This document shows, piece after piece, positions 34,787-44,591 of a stretch of DNA of 63,645 nucleotides. The stretch is from Alistipes sp. An66 (GTDB lineage: Bacteria > Bacteroidota > Bacteroidia > Bacteroidales > Rikenellaceae), in NCBI RefSeq assembly GCF_002161445.1, contig NZ_NFHT01000016.1, positions 1 to 63,645 of the forward strand, given 5' to 3'. Below the pieces are notes generated by a model. That model made no database searches. It was not told the DNA's origin and saw only the letters and a list, made by a program, of their open reading frames with translations. The position numbers were made by a program, and so were the translations under genes. Positions within the stretch are counted from its first letter, which is position 1, and each line of letters begins with the position of its first letter.

Positions 34787-37700
34787 GCGGTTTTCGTATC
34801 TTGATTCTGTTTCAGATTATGCGTTTTGAGGTACTCCGCGGGCGACATGTGGTACTGCTCGCGGAAACAGCGGCTGAAATAGCCCGGATCGGAGAATCCG
34901 ACCTTGTAGGCGACCTCCGAGACGGAGAACTGACCCGTGCGGAGCAGGAGCTGCGACTTGGTGATCCGGTACTCCTTGATCAGTTCGACGGGCGACTTTC
35001 CGGTGAGGCTTTTGAGCTTGTTGTACATCGTCGTGCGGCCCAGTCCGAGGTGGGACGCCAGCTGGTCGATGGTCAGATCCGAGTTCTCGATGTGCTCGCC
35101 GAGCCACGACATGACGTTCTTCATGAAGGCCTCGTCGCGGTCCGTGACGACCACGTCGTCGACGGTCAGTTCGACGATCTTGTTCCGGGCCGACTGCGCC
35201 GAGAACTTCTCGAAGAGCTTGCGGCGCTGCGTCAGCAGGTTGTCGATGCGCGCCAGCAGCAGTTCGATGCTGAACGGTTTGGTGATGTATCCGTCGGCGC
35301 CGAACTCCATCGCCTTGACCCGGTCATCGGGCGAGTGGCGGGCCGTGAGCATGATGATGGGCAGGTGGCTCATCGTGAAGTCGTGGCGCACCTTGTCGAT
35401 GAGTTCGATGCCGTCCATGCGGGGCATCATCAGGTCCGTGACGATGATGTCGGGCATCTCGCTGCGGATCTTTTCGAGGGCCTCGGCACCGTCGTCGGCC
35501 TCCACGACGTGGTAGGTATCGATCAGACTGTTGTAGAGGAAGATACGCAACTCGCGGTTATCCTCCACGAGCAGAATTTTCTGGGCCTCCTTCGGCGGGC
35601 GGACGTCCGTGCGTCGCTGGCTGTCGGCCGAGGTGAAGTCGCTGACCATATAGTCGTGACGGCGGTTCCCCTCATGCCGTTCCGCTCCCGTGAAGTCGAT
35701 CTGCTCCATGCCGAAGTGGGCGTTTCCGAGGCGGAGCCGCACCGTGAAGGCCGCGCCTTCGCCGGGACGGCTCTCCACGGAGATCTCCCCGTGGTGCAGC
35801 GCCACGATGTCGCGGCAGAGCGAGAGTCCGATTCCCGAGCCCTTCATGTTGCGGTCGACGGCCCGCGAAGCCTGTGCGAAGCGTTCGAAGATCTGCTCCT
35901 GCTTGTCCTTCGGGATGCCGATGCCCGTGTCGCGCACGGTCAGCAGGACGCACTCCTCGGCCTCGCGCAGCGTGAGGACCACCTCGATGCGCCCGCCTTC
36001 GGGCGTGAATTTCAGGGCGTTCGACAGCAGGTTGTAGACCACGCTCTCCATGCGCTCGGGATCCACCCACACCAGCACCGAGCGACACGACACGGTGAAC
36101 AGCAGCTCGATCCGACGCTCGGCGGCCATCTCGCGGAAATCGTCCAGCGCATCCTCGACCAGCGGCACGAGGTCCACGCGCGAGATCTTCAACTCCATCT
36201 TCTCCTTGATGATCTTGCGGAAGTCGAGCAGCTGGTTGATGAGCGAGAGCATGCGCCGTGCGTTGCGGTGGGCCAGCGTGAGGCTGCTCTCGCCGCGGGG
36301 CGAGAGGCGGTCGTGCTTGCGCACATCCTCGATGCCGCCCAGAATCAGCGTCAGCGGCGTGCGCAGCTCATGCGAGATATTGGTGAAGAAGCGCAGTTTC
36401 AGGTCCGTGAGGTTCTGCTCGACGCTCGCCTCGCGGCGGATCCGCATGACGGTCCAGGCGATGCGCCCGGCAACGACGATCACCGCCAGCGCCGCCAGCA
36501 CGTAGAGCGTCTTGGCCCACCACGTCAGCCAAGGAGGCGGCAGCACGTCGATCGCGATGGCAATCCCCTCGTCGGCGGCATCGGCATTCCCGGCGAAGGC
36601 GCGCACATGGAAGCGGTAGCTGCCGATCGGCAGATTGGAGTAGGCCGCCCGGTTCGTCGACCCCGCGACGATCCAGTCCTTGTCGTAACCTTCGAGTTTG
36701 TACATGTATCCGACGACATGCTGAATGGCATAGTTCAGCGATGCGAACTCCACGCGCAGGTTCGAGAAGTCGTAGGGAAGGACGATGCGCCGGGCCTCGG
36801 TCACCGACTCCGTGAGCGGCGAGCGGCGTTCGCCCACGACGACGGGTTTGTTGCGCACGTCGAGCCCCGTGAAGCGCAGGTCGTAGTCGATCTTCGCCGC
36901 GCGCATCTCCTCCGGATCGAAGCGGTAGAGCCGGCGTCCGCTGCCGAAGAAGACATCCCCCTGCGGAGAGGTCAGCGCCGTTGCCTCGCTGAATATGGCG
37001 TTGCGCATGTTGTCGTAGAGGTAGTAGTTCGAGAAGAGCTCGCGGCGCGGGTCGAAGCGCGAGACGGCGTTGTGGGTCGAGACCCAGAGGTCCCCCTGCC
37101 GGTCCTCGGTCACGGCCATGCAGATGTTGCTGACCAGCCCGCACGTCGTGTCGTAACACCGGAAGCGGGGCAATCCCTCGCCGTCATACCCCTCGATGCG
37201 GTTCAGTCCGCCGCCGAAGGTCGCCAGCCACACGCGCTCCTCCCGGTCTTTGAGCATGTGGATGATGTCGTTGTTGCCCAGCGACGCGGCGTCGCCCGGG
37301 ATCTTCTGCACGAGGCGGAAACGCATCTGACGCGCCGGGACCCCGGGATCGAAGACCAGCAGGCCGTCGACCGTAGCCGCCAGCATGCGGTCCGGACGGT
37401 CGTAGAGCAGCCACCGCACCCGTCCCGCCTCGTCCAGCGGGTAGTGCGTCATCTGGTTGCCGGCGTGGATGAAGCGCTCCCCGGCAGGATCTTCCAGCAG
37501 GTTGATGCCCCCGCCGTAGGTTGCCACCCAGATGCGGCCGTCGTCGTCCTCCTCGACGCAATAGACCTGATTGTCGCTCAACGACCAGGGATCCGTGTCG
37601 GAGTGCGTGAAGTGCGTGATGCGGTAGCTTGCGCCCGCGGGGGTCATGCGGTAGAGCCCCTCGCCTTTGGTTCCCACCCAGATGTTGCCCGAAGAGTCCT

Positions 37701-39174
37701 CGCGCAGGGCGTAGATCATGCCCGTTCCGCGCGGGGTCTGACGGGGCAGCGAATAGACCGGACGCTTCGCGGCGTCGAAGGCGATCAGCTCCCCGTCGCG
37801 CGTCCCGACCCACATCCGTCCCCGGCTGTCGGTCATCAGCGCGCGGATCTCCCCCGAAAGGGGCTTCTCCGTCAGCGGATCGAGCATGAGGACCTCCGCG
37901 GGCTGACGCAGCAGCACCGCCTTGCGGAGCCCGCGCTCGCTGTACGTCGAGAGCCACAGCACGTCGTCCTGCACGTCGAAGCGCACCACGGCGTTGGTCA
38001 TCTGGCAGTCCGGGCGTTCGGGGTCGTTGTAGAAGGGCTCGATGCAGTCCCGCTCGCGGTCGTAGTAGCCGAAGCCCCAGTTGTTCATCTTGACCCACAG
38101 CCGGCCTCCGCCTTCGGCGATCTTCGTCAGCGTGTCGATGTTGTAACTGACCGTATAGGGTTTCTGTTCGAAGTGTTTGCAGTCGTCCGTGGCGGGGTTG
38201 TAGCGCGTGATGCCCGTCTCGGGGGTGGTGATCCAGACGATGCCGTGGGAGTCGGCGGCCAGCGTCCGGATCCGCTGCGGGCGCACCCCGCGGGGGTGGA
38301 GCCGGGCCAGACGGTCCGCATCGACACGGAAGAGTTCGCCCGCACGGCTTCCCGCATAGACCTGCTGCCGCACCGTATCGGCCGTGATGGCCGTCAGGGG
38401 CGCCGCGCCGCCCGGCAGGCGGCAGACTTCCGCACCGTCGTATCCGCAGCGGACGACCTCGCCGGGCATCAGGCAATAGACATGCGCCGAATCGGCGGCG
38501 AAGTCGATGCCGGGAGCCTCCGACTCGCAGACCGCATGGAGGGCCTCCGCTCCGGCGGCGGCACGGCTCAACCGCCCCTCCGACGCGGCGAACCAGGCCC
38601 CGTCGTTGCGGTCGACATACATTGCCGTCACGTCGCCGCCCAGCTCCTCGAAGGAGTGGAACCCCGAGACGCGGACCGGCGATTCGTCGGCCGCATCCTC
38701 GAAGCGGACCACCCCGGCCCCGGCGATGGCGACCCACGTTCCGCCGCGGCGGTCGTGCCGGATGAAGAGCGTGCGGTAGTGTTGCGAATCGACGCCGTCG
38801 AGCAGCGAGACCACATCCTCGAAGCGCTCCGTATAGCGGTTCAGGCGGTAGACGTGGAGGTTGTAGGTCGTGAACCAGAGGTGGCCGTTCGCATCCTCGC
38901 TCACGGAGATGAACCGGTGGTGGGCCAGGGGCGAGAAGTCACCCGGCGCGGTGCTGAAATTCTTGAACGTATAGCCGTCGAAGCGGCTCACGCCGTACCA
39001 CGTGCAGACCCACACGAAGCCCCGCGAATCGGTGTAGATGTCCGCGATGCGGTCATGGGTCATGCCGTCGAGCGTGGAATAGGTTCGGAAGAGGCACTGC
39101 GGAGGCGTCGCCGCAAAGAGGGGCGGAAGCAGCGCGGCGAAGGTCAGCAGCAGGGTCAGCAACGGTCGTTTCAT
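34783..39174 (-). CDS. Hybrid two-component system sensor/regulator (HTCS)
   Basis: A 1463-residue one-protein signalling system. Signal peptide 1-22; a periplasmic two-propeller sensor of Reg_prop repeats (about 30-740; recurring DSRGFVWVCTWYG, DDDGRIWVATYGGG); a Y_Y_Y domain (about 770-860); membrane segment about 885-912; HisKA with SHELRTP near 935; HATPase with NLLSNALKF near 1046 and GSGIGLSLC near 1115; a receiver domain with DLMMPRMDG near 1250; and a C-terminal AraC-type DNA-binding domain (about 1365-1455, ending AEYLKTHNLKQ). It should sense a pectin oligosaccharide in the periplasm and turn on the locus. The start at 39174 begins the signal peptide. It shares four bases with GH105. 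A near-match -7 element (TATATTTA) lies at 39302-39309. Confidence 0.95.
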   Translation of the reverse strand: MKRPLLTLLLTFAALLPPLFAATPPQCLFRTYSTLDGMTHDRIADIYTDSRGFVWVCTWYGVSRFDGYTFKNFSTAPGDFSPLAHHRFISVSEDANGHLWFTTYNLHVYRLNRYTERFEDVVSLLDGVDSQHYRTLFIRHDRRGGTWVAIAGAGVVRFEDAADESPVRVSGFHSFEELGGDVTAMYVDRNDGAWFAASEGRLSRAAAGAEALHAVCESEAPGIDFAADSAHVYCLMPGEVVRCGYDGAEVCRLPGGAAPLTAITADTVRQQVYAGSRAGELFRVDADRLARLHPRGVRPQRIRTLAADSHGIVWITTPETGITRYNPATDDCKHFEQKPYTVSYNIDTLTKIAEGGGRLWVKMNNWGFGYYDRERDCIEPFYNDPERPDCQMTNAVVRFDVQDDVLWLSTYSERGLRKAVLLRQPAEVLMLDPLTEKPLSGEIRALMTDSRGRMWVGTRDGELIAFDAAKRPVYSLPRQTPRGTGMIYALREDSSGNIWVGTKGEGLYRMTPAGASYRITHFTHSDTDPWSLSDNQVYCVEEDDDGRIWVATYGGGINLLEDPAGERFIHAGNQMTHYPLDEAGRVRWLLYDRPDRMLAATVDGLLVFDPGVPARQMRFRLVQKIPGDAASLGNNDIIHMLKDREERVWLATFGGGLNRIEGYDGEGLPRFRCYDTTCGLVSNICMAVTEDRQGDLWVSTHNAVSRFDPRRELFSNYYLYDNMRNAIFSEATALTSPQGDVFFGSGRRLYRFDPEEMRAAKIDYDLRFTGLDVRNKPVVVGERRSPLTESVTEARRIVLPYDFSNLRVEFASLNYAIQHVVGYMYKLEGYDKDWIVAGSTNRAAYSNLPIGSYRFHVRAFAGNADAADEGIAIAIDVLPPPWLTWWAKTLYVLAALAVIVVAGRIAWTVMRIRREASVEQNLTDLKLRFFTNISHELRTPLTLILGGIEDVRKHDRLSPRGESSLTLAHRNARRMLSLINQLLDFRKIIKEKMELKISRVDLVPLVEDALDDFREMAAERRIELLFTVSCRSVLVWVDPERMESVVYNLLSNALKFTPEGGRIEVVLTLREAEECVLLTVRDTGIGIPKDKQEQIFERFAQASRAVDRNMKGSGIGLSLCRDIVALHHGEISVESRPGEGAAFTVRLRLGNAHFGMEQIDFTGAERHEGNRRHDYMVSDFTSADSQRRTDVRPPKEAQKILLVEDNRELRIFLYNSLIDTYHVVEADDGAEALEKIRSEMPDIIVTDLMMPRMDGIELIDKVRHDFTMSHLPIIMLTARHSPDDRVKAMEFGADGYITKPFSIELLLARIDNLLTQRRKLFEKFSAQSARNKIVELTVDDVVVTDRDEAFMKNVMSWLGEHIENSDLTIDQLASHLGLGRTTMYNKLKSLTGKSPVELIKEYRITKSQLLLRTGQFSVSEVAYKVGFSDPGYFSRCFREQYHMSPAEYLKTHNLKQNQDTKTA

Positions 39175-39323
39175 GGTCGGCGGTTTACGGATCCGGACGG
39201 GCAGCACCCGCTCCGGGGAGTCTCTGGTTCAAACGGGCGGCAGGAGAAGGTCACTACCCCGCCGTTCCGGCATTTTTTCGGGAGGTGTCTCCCGTATCTT
39301 GTAAATATACGAAAATTTTTCGT

Positions 39324-40943
39324 TCAGCGATCGAAAGCGGCGACAATCCGGAGTGCCCGGCGTTCCTCAATCCGGCGGGCCCACGGCACGCGGCGTCCGG
39401 CAGCCCCGGGGCCTTCCGAGGCGCATTCGGCGTAGAACGCCGTGCGGTGCGTCCGGGGTTTGTTCCAGTCGTGCCACCCCTCGGGGCGGATGTGGGCTCC
39501 CAGGTGGCAGCGCAGGAAGAGCGTCTGCGCATAGTCCCGCCACGGACGCCCCAGCCAGCAGGCCGTCACCCCCTCGTCGGCCGTCAGGCGGCACTCCACG
39601 AAGATCAGCCCGCAACGCTGCCCGCGGCAGGTCGAGGCTGCCGTAACGTAGGAATCAGCCTTCGAGCGGATCTCGCAGCGCCGGAACAGCGCCGCCGCCG
39701 ACCCGAAGATGAAGTCGGTCGTCCCCTCGATGTAGCACTCCTCGAAGCGGATCCGGGCATTCTCCGTGACACGCTCGCCGTCGCGGTTGCCCGTGCCGTA
39801 GAGGTAGAGCGTGTCCTGATTGCCCAGAAAGCGGCAGCCGATGAAGCGGAGTTCCGTAGCCAGACACTGCACCGCCACGGCCTGCCCGACACGCCCGGCG
39901 GTGTTCTCGAAGGTGATGCCGCGCACGGTCCAGCCGTCGCCCCCGAAATAGAGGGTCGACGAACCCGACGTCCCGAGCGGACGTCCCGTCGGTCCGATCT
40001 TCGCGGCGTAGTCGTCCCACGTCAGCGTCACGTCGCCGCGGCCCGTGAGCGCAACCAGCCGTTTCGTCGCCGGAATCGAAATCTTCTCGCGGTAGACGCC
40101 CCCGCAGATGACGATGCGCGTCGTGTCGCGCCCGAAATCGGGGAGGGCGGCAACGGCCTCCGTCAGCGTGAAGAAGTCCCCCGAACCGTCGCGCGCCACC
40201 GTGAAATCCGACGGCACGAGCCGTTCGCCGAGTTCCGGGACCGCCTGCGGCAGTTGTGCGGCGATCATCCGCGCGACGGTCCGCGCACCGCGGACGTTGA
40301 GGTGGGTATTGTCCTGCCGCCCCTCGGGGCAGAGCGGGCAGGTGCCCTCCTCCACCCACATGTAGAAGGCCTTCGAAGCCTCGTCGCCGAGCCCCGCAAC
40401 CCACGCCCGGGTCAGGCGTTCGGCGTCGATCAGCGGTGTCTGCTCCCCGGCGGCCACCCGCCGCACCGCGTCGAGATAGGCGCCGTGGGTATCATCCAGC
40501 GACTCCCCGGAGAAGTGCCGGCGCACGATCGGCGTCAGCAGCACCGGGACGGCCCCCTTCGCGCGCGTCTCACGGACATAGCGCCGCAGATTTTCGGCAT
40601 ACTGCGCCGGATCCGCATAACGCGTGGAGTCCTGCGCCTTCTGGTCGTTGTGGCCGAACTGGATGAAGACCCAGTCGCCGGCTTGCAGGCGGTCGAGAAT
40701 CGGGTCCCAGCGCCCCTCGTCGCGGAACGACTTCGTGGAGCGCCCGTTGACGGCGTGGTTTTCGACCGTGACCGACCCGTCGAACAGCGGCTGGAACATC
40801 TGTCCCCAGCCCCGTTCGGGATTCTGCTTCGCGAGATCCTTCGTCGCACACGTCGAGTCGCCGATCAGGAAGACCCGCAGCGGGCCGCCGAACGACGGAG
40901 CCGACAGCAACATACAGAGTGCCAATAGAAAAAGCCGTTTCAT
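39324..40943 (-). CDS. Pectin esterase fusion: CE12-type acetylesterase plus CE8 pectin methylesterase
   Basis: A 539-residue exported two-enzyme protein. After a signal peptide (1-19), residues 20-245 are an SGNH hydrolase of the rhamnogalacturonan acetylesterase type: GDSTCATKD (nucleophile Ser), NHAVNGRSTKSF, GHNDQ and DNTHLN (Asp/His). Residues about 248-539 are a CE8 right-handed beta-helix: GDFFTLTEAVAALP, GNQDTLYLYG and TTDFIFGSAALF with the two catalytic aspartates, and LGRPWRDYAQT with the conserved Arg/Trp. It would strip acetyl and methyl esters from pectin before cleavage. It precedes the HTCS by about 150 bases; a hairpin lies between it and the upstream lyase gene. Confidence 0.93.
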   Translation of the reverse strand: MKRLFLLALCMLLSAPSFGGPLRVFLIGDSTCATKDLAKQNPERGWGQMFQPLFDGSVTVENHAVNGRSTKSFRDEGRWDPILDRLQAGDWVFIQFGHNDQKAQDSTRYADPAQYAENLRRYVRETRAKGAVPVLLTPIVRRHFSGESLDDTHGAYLDAVRRVAAGEQTPLIDAERLTRAWVAGLGDEASKAFYMWVEEGTCPLCPEGRQDNTHLNVRGARTVARMIAAQLPQAVPELGERLVPSDFTVARDGSGDFFTLTEAVAALPDFGRDTTRIVICGGVYREKISIPATKRLVALTGRGDVTLTWDDYAAKIGPTGRPLGTSGSSTLYFGGDGWTVRGITFENTAGRVGQAVAVQCLATELRFIGCRFLGNQDTLYLYGTGNRDGERVTENARIRFEECYIEGTTDFIFGSAAALFRRCEIRSKADSYVTAASTCRGQRCGLIFVECRLTADEGVTACWLGRPWRDYAQTLFLRCHLGAHIRPEGWHDWNKPRTHRTAFYAECASEGPGAAGRRVPWARRIEERRALRIVAAFDR

Positions 40944-40966
40944 CTCACGCGATGCGTCAAAATGGA

Positions 40967-41009
40967 GGACGACGGCCCCGGAGAGTATCCCCGTCCGCGG
41001 CCATCGTCC
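40967..41009 (-). other. Hairpin between the lyase and esterase genes
   Basis: Arms GGACGACGGCC and GGCCATCGTCC (one mismatch) enclose about 21 bases. On the minus strand only a weak ATTTTG follows, so it may dampen read-through or protect the 3' end of the lyase message rather than stop transcription outright. Confidence 0.45.
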
Positions 41010-41019
41010 GTAAGGTTCG

Positions 41020-42777
41020 TTATTTCAGTTCCGTATAGGTTCCTCCCTCGACCTGCGCGGCGGTGATGTCGCGCACGAGGTAGTGCAGGTAGACTTCGAG
41101 ATTCGTATAGAGTCCCTTCGGATCGAGCGTCTTCGCATTGCCGTCGGCGGCGTTGTTCTTGTCCAGCCCGAAGAGCTCCTCGTAGTAGTCCGGAATACCG
41201 TCGCCGTCGCTGTCCTTCGCACGCGCGATCTCCTCGTCGGTGGCCGTCAGCACCGGATAACCGTCCGAAGCCACCTCGCCGAAGGCCTGCGAGGCCGTCG
41301 CCGTATCCGACGGGCGGTCGATCACACCGTTCTTGCTGCCGTTCGAGCCCTCCATCACGTTCGCCTTGCCGTTCTTCACGTCATCGGCCAGCCGTTTGTC
41401 CACGGCGTCACGGCTCAACGAGGCGCCCGCATAGAGCAACGTCAGTTCGAGGGCCTTGTCGGCCGCATGCTCCGTCACCCGGCAGCTGCGTCCGTCGGCC
41501 GCAATGGCAAACGGCGTCGTCGGGTAACCAGCATCGCCCAGTCCGCTCTTCGAGGCGTTCTTCGTCGTGAAACCCAGTGAGTTGTCCGCCGTCACGGCCG
41601 CACCCTTCGAGGCATCCGACACCGACGTGTCGAGCGTATTGTCCCGGTAGTAGACCTGCGTCGGGCCCGCATCGTAGGTCACGCCGCCCGTCGTATAGGC
41701 GCAGTCCACCTGGTAGAAATACTCGCGGCGGTGGCCCGTATCGGTTCCCTCCTTGCCGCTCGTGCTGATCGTCTTCCCGAGGCCGTTGACCGAGGCCGGA
41801 CCCCACTTGTAGTAGTTGCCCACGAAGTTGATGTGAGCCCCCTCGCCGCCGTAGGCCGGGAAGTTGCAGAAGTTGTAGACCACGTTGTTGCGGAAGTCGA
41901 TCATCCGGTCGTCGTTCGAGAAGCCGCTCGCACCCGTATGCGTCGCGCTGACTCCGTTTTTGAGTCCCGTGAAGTCATAGGCGTTCGGTTCGTCGAAACG
42001 CGGGTTGCGCGAATCGTGGTGCGCCAGGATGTTGTGGTGGAACGACGCCGGAGCCCCGCCCCAAATGCCGCCGTAGCCGTGCGAGCCCTTCGAGTGGCCC
42101 GAATTGTGGAGGCTCTCCCCCAGCAGGCACCACTGCATCGTGAAGTTCCGGTTCGCATAGAACGACGCACATTCGTCGACGCACCACGACATCGAGCAGT
42201 GGTCGAGGATGATATTCTGCCGGTAACGGCCCCAGATCGTATCGTCGCCGTCGCTCACGTTCGCATCCCCGAGCCGGAAGCGCAGGTAGCGGATGATCAC
42301 GTTGTCGGCCTTGATCGTGACGGGGAAGTCCCGCAGGCAGATGCCATCGCCCGGAGCCGTCTGGCCGGCAATCGTCAGGTCGCCCTGCTTGATCTCCAAC
42401 TCCCTGCTCAACGCGATGGTCCCCGCCACGTCGAAGACGATCGTCCGCGCGCCCGACTGCTCGACCGCATGACGCAGCGTCCCCACCGTATTGTCGTCCG
42501 TAAGTTTGGTCACGTGGTAGACCTTGCCGCCACGGCCGCCCGTCGTGTACATGCCGCCGCCCTCGGCGCCCGGGAAGGCCCGCACGACCCCGTCGTCCTC
42601 GTTGGCCAGCGGAAGCCCGAAATCAACTACGGCCGGAGTACCCGGATCCGGGGTGCCGCCATTTCCGGAGCCATTCCCGGTTCCCGGCGTATCGTCCGAC
42701 GTCGTATCGCTGCTGCAACTCAAAAAGGCCATGAGCGCCAGCGCGGAAAGAAGGGTTCGTTTCGAAGTTTGCTTCAT
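41020..42777 (-). CDS. Pectate lyase, PL1 family lipoprotein
   Basis: A 585-residue surface or periplasmic lipoprotein (lipobox MAFLSC, Cys about 21) with a Gly/Pro/Asn linker (residues 28-50). The beta-helix at about 60-400 has the PL1 features FPGAEGGGMYTTGGRGGKVYHVT, LTIAGQTAPGDGICLRDFPVTI, ILDHCSMSWCVDECASFY and HHDSRNPRFD (catalytic Arg). Near the C-terminus DSDGDGIPDYYEELFGLDKNNA is a calcium-binding repeat of the TSP3/EF-hand-like sort. It cleaves polygalacturonate by beta-elimination, making the unsaturated ends that GH105 removes. It follows GH28 by 23 bases. Confidence 0.92.
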   Translation of the reverse strand: MKQTSKRTLLSALALMAFLSCSSDTTSDDTPGTGNGSGNGGTPDPGTPAVVDFGLPLANEDDGVVRAFPGAEGGGMYTTGGRGGKVYHVTKLTDDNTVGTLRHAVEQSGARTIVFDVAGTIALSRELEIKQGDLTIAGQTAPGDGICLRDFPVTIKADNVIIRYLRFRLGDANVSDGDDTIWGRYRQNIILDHCSMSWCVDECASFYANRNFTMQWCLLGESLHNSGHSKGSHGYGGIWGGAPASFHHNILAHHDSRNPRFDEPNAYDFTGLKNGVSATHTGASGFSNDDRMIDFRNNVVYNFCNFPAYGGEGAHINFVGNYYKWGPASVNGLGKTISTSGKEGTDTGHRREYFYQVDCAYTTGGVTYDAGPTQVYYRDNTLDTSVSDASKGAAVTADNSLGFTTKNASKSGLGDAGYPTTPFAIAADGRSCRVTEHAADKALELTLLYAGASLSRDAVDKRLADDVKNGKANVMEGSNGSKNGVIDRPSDTATASQAFGEVASDGYPVLTATDEEIARAKDSDGDGIPDYYEELFGLDKNNAADGNAKTLDPKGLYTNLEVYLHYLVRDITAAQVEGGTYTELK

Positions 42778-42800
42778 GGGATATGCTGTTTTTTACTCTT

Positions 42801-44495
42801 TTATTCGATGGTTACGCTGCGCTCCGCGCCGTCCGCAAAACGGCTCCGGGATGTCGTGATCTCCGACGTGCGGACCGCGATGGCCCGGTTGCGGCTTCCC
42901 GTCACGGAGAGCGCGCACGGCAGCTCCTCCGGGCAGGAGAACGACTCCACGGTGAGGTTTTTCACGTTGTTGAGCAGCAGCGCCGGGCCCTCCTCCGGGA
43001 CGATCTCCACGTTGCGGAGCACGACGTCCGCCGACTCGTTGATCCGGGCGCCCGTCTGCGCGCGGATCGAGGTGTTCTCGACGGTGACCCGCTCGACGTT
43101 CATCTCCGGAAGTCCGTTGAAGAACATCGCACGCCGCGCCCCGCGGCACCGGACATCCCGGATGTGGATGTCGCGGAAGGCCGGCGTCGTCTCGTCCACC
43201 GGCAGGGCCGGCAGGTCGGTCGATGCGGCGGCCGACGTCCCGTCGGCATACGCCTCCGAGGCCGACTTCCCGCCGTAGAACAGGTCGAAGAGCAGCGGTT
43301 CCTGCATGATGTTGTTCATGGTGATGTTCTCGATCCGGATGTTCTCGACCACGCCCCCGCGGCCCCGCGTCGACTTGAAGCGCAGACCCACGTCCGTACC
43401 CGAGAAGAGGCAGTCGGAAACCAGCACGTTCCGCACGCCGCCCGACATTTCGCTCCCGACGACAAAACCGCCGTGGCCGTGGAAGACCACGCAATTGTTC
43501 ACATAGATATTCTCGCACGGAATGCCGCGGTCACGACCCGCCTGGTCCTTGCCGCTCTTGATGCAGATGCCGTCGTCACCCACGTCGAAGCGCGAGCCCG
43601 TCAGCACCACGTTCCGGCACGACTCGATGTCGATGCCGTCGCCGTTCTGCGCATAGTCCGGGCAGCGCACCGTGATGTCACGCACGATCAGATTCGTGCA
43701 CATTGCCGGGTGGAGGTTCCAGCAGGGCGAGTTCTGGAACGTGACCCCTTCGAGCAGCACGTTCTCGCAGTGATGGATCGCAACCATCACCGGGCGCAGG
43801 AAATCCCGCATGCGCTCGAAGTCTTCGCGCGTCTCCGCCCACGTCGAGACGTTCTGGTCGGCGCCCGACGTCGCACCGAACTTGTAGCTCTCCGACGGAT
43901 ACCACGTCCGGCCGTCGTCGGACAGCACGCCCCCGCTCTTCACCTTCGCCGCCCACTCGCGCGCGGTGAGCTTGTCGCTCTTCACCGCCCGCCAGGCGTC
44001 GCCGTTGCCGTCGATCACCCCTTCGCCCGTGATGGCCACGTTCCGCGCACCGGTCGCCGAGATCGGCGACTGGCACCGCCAGGTCTCCAAACCCTCGAAG
44101 GTGGTCTCCACGAGCGGATAGAGCGACTTGTCGTCGCTGAACAGCAGCAGCGCATTCCGTTCGAGATGCAGTTCGATGTTGTCCGTCAGCACGACGGGGC
44201 CCGTATACCACACGCCCGCCGGCACCGTGACCCGGCCTCCGCCCTGCTCCGAGAGCGCGGCGATCGCCAACCGGAAAGCCTCCGTATTGAGCGTGAGTCC
44301 GTCGCCCACACCCCCGAAATCCGTCACGCACACCGTGCGGGCCGGGATCGCCGGATCACCGACCGCCGGCATCCACGAGGGATAATCGCCGTCGCCGGCA
44401 TTCGGAGTCCGCGTGCGGCAGCAGGAGACAATCAGCAACAGAACCGCCGCACAGGCCGTCGCACGTGTCAGGTTCATGAGAAGGGATCGTTTCAT
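42801..44495 (-). CDS. GH28 family polygalacturonase
   Basis: A 564-residue lipoprotein (LLLIVSC) with a GH28 parallel beta-helix. Catalytic motifs are in order: NGDGIDIES (first Asp), GDDGICIKSG (Asp pair), GHGGFVVGSE (His) and GLRFKS (Arg-x-Lys). It would hydrolyse galacturonan chains; endo or exo action cannot be decided. The start at 44495 is chosen for the signal sequence MKRSLLMNLTRAT. A -7 element lies 34 bases upstream and just outside the preceding DUF4861 gene, so GH28, PL1 and the esterase may have their own transcript. Confidence 0.92.
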   Translation of the reverse strand: MKRSLLMNLTRATACAAVLLLIVSCCRTRTPNAGDGDYPSWMPAVGDPAIPARTVCVTDFGGVGDGLTLNTEAFRLAIAALSEQGGGRVTVPAGVWYTGPVVLTDNIELHLERNALLLFSDDKSLYPLVETTFEGLETWRCQSPISATGARNVAITGEGVIDGNGDAWRAVKSDKLTAREWAAKVKSGGVLSDDGRTWYPSESYKFGATSGADQNVSTWAETREDFERMRDFLRPVMVAIHHCENVLLEGVTFQNSPCWNLHPAMCTNLIVRDITVRCPDYAQNGDGIDIESCRNVVLTGSRFDVGDDGICIKSGKDQAGRDRGIPCENIYVNNCVVFHGHGGFVVGSEMSGGVRNVLVSDCLFSGTDVGLRFKSTRGRGGVVENIRIENITMNNIMQEPLLFDLFYGGKSASEAYADGTSAAASTDLPALPVDETTPAFRDIHIRDVRCRGARRAMFFNGLPEMNVERVTVENTSIRAQTGARINESADVVLRNVEIVPEEGPALLLNNVKNLTVESFSCPEELPCALSVTGSRNRAIAVRTSEITTSRSRFADGAERSVTIE

Positions 44496-44529
44496 TTCGT
44501 ATCCGTAAAATTTCGCAGTTTCAGGTATA

Positions 44530-44537
44530 CAAAAGTA
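44530..44537 (-). promoter_or_regulatory. -7 element TACTTTTG before GH28
   Basis: Exact TAnnTTTG match on the minus strand in the 96-base gap between the DUF4861 and GH28 genes. Confidence 0.5.
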
Positions 44538-44591
44538 CGTCGGCTCCTCCGTTCCGACCGGGATTTTTTGTCGCAAACGATGTATTTTTCG

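Noticed and set aside
39285..39310. GGGAG/CTCCC hairpin before the HTCS gene as a terminator
   Set aside because: On the strand where it would end the esterase transcript's neighbour, the hairpin is followed by A rather than T, so it does not look like an intrinsic terminator.
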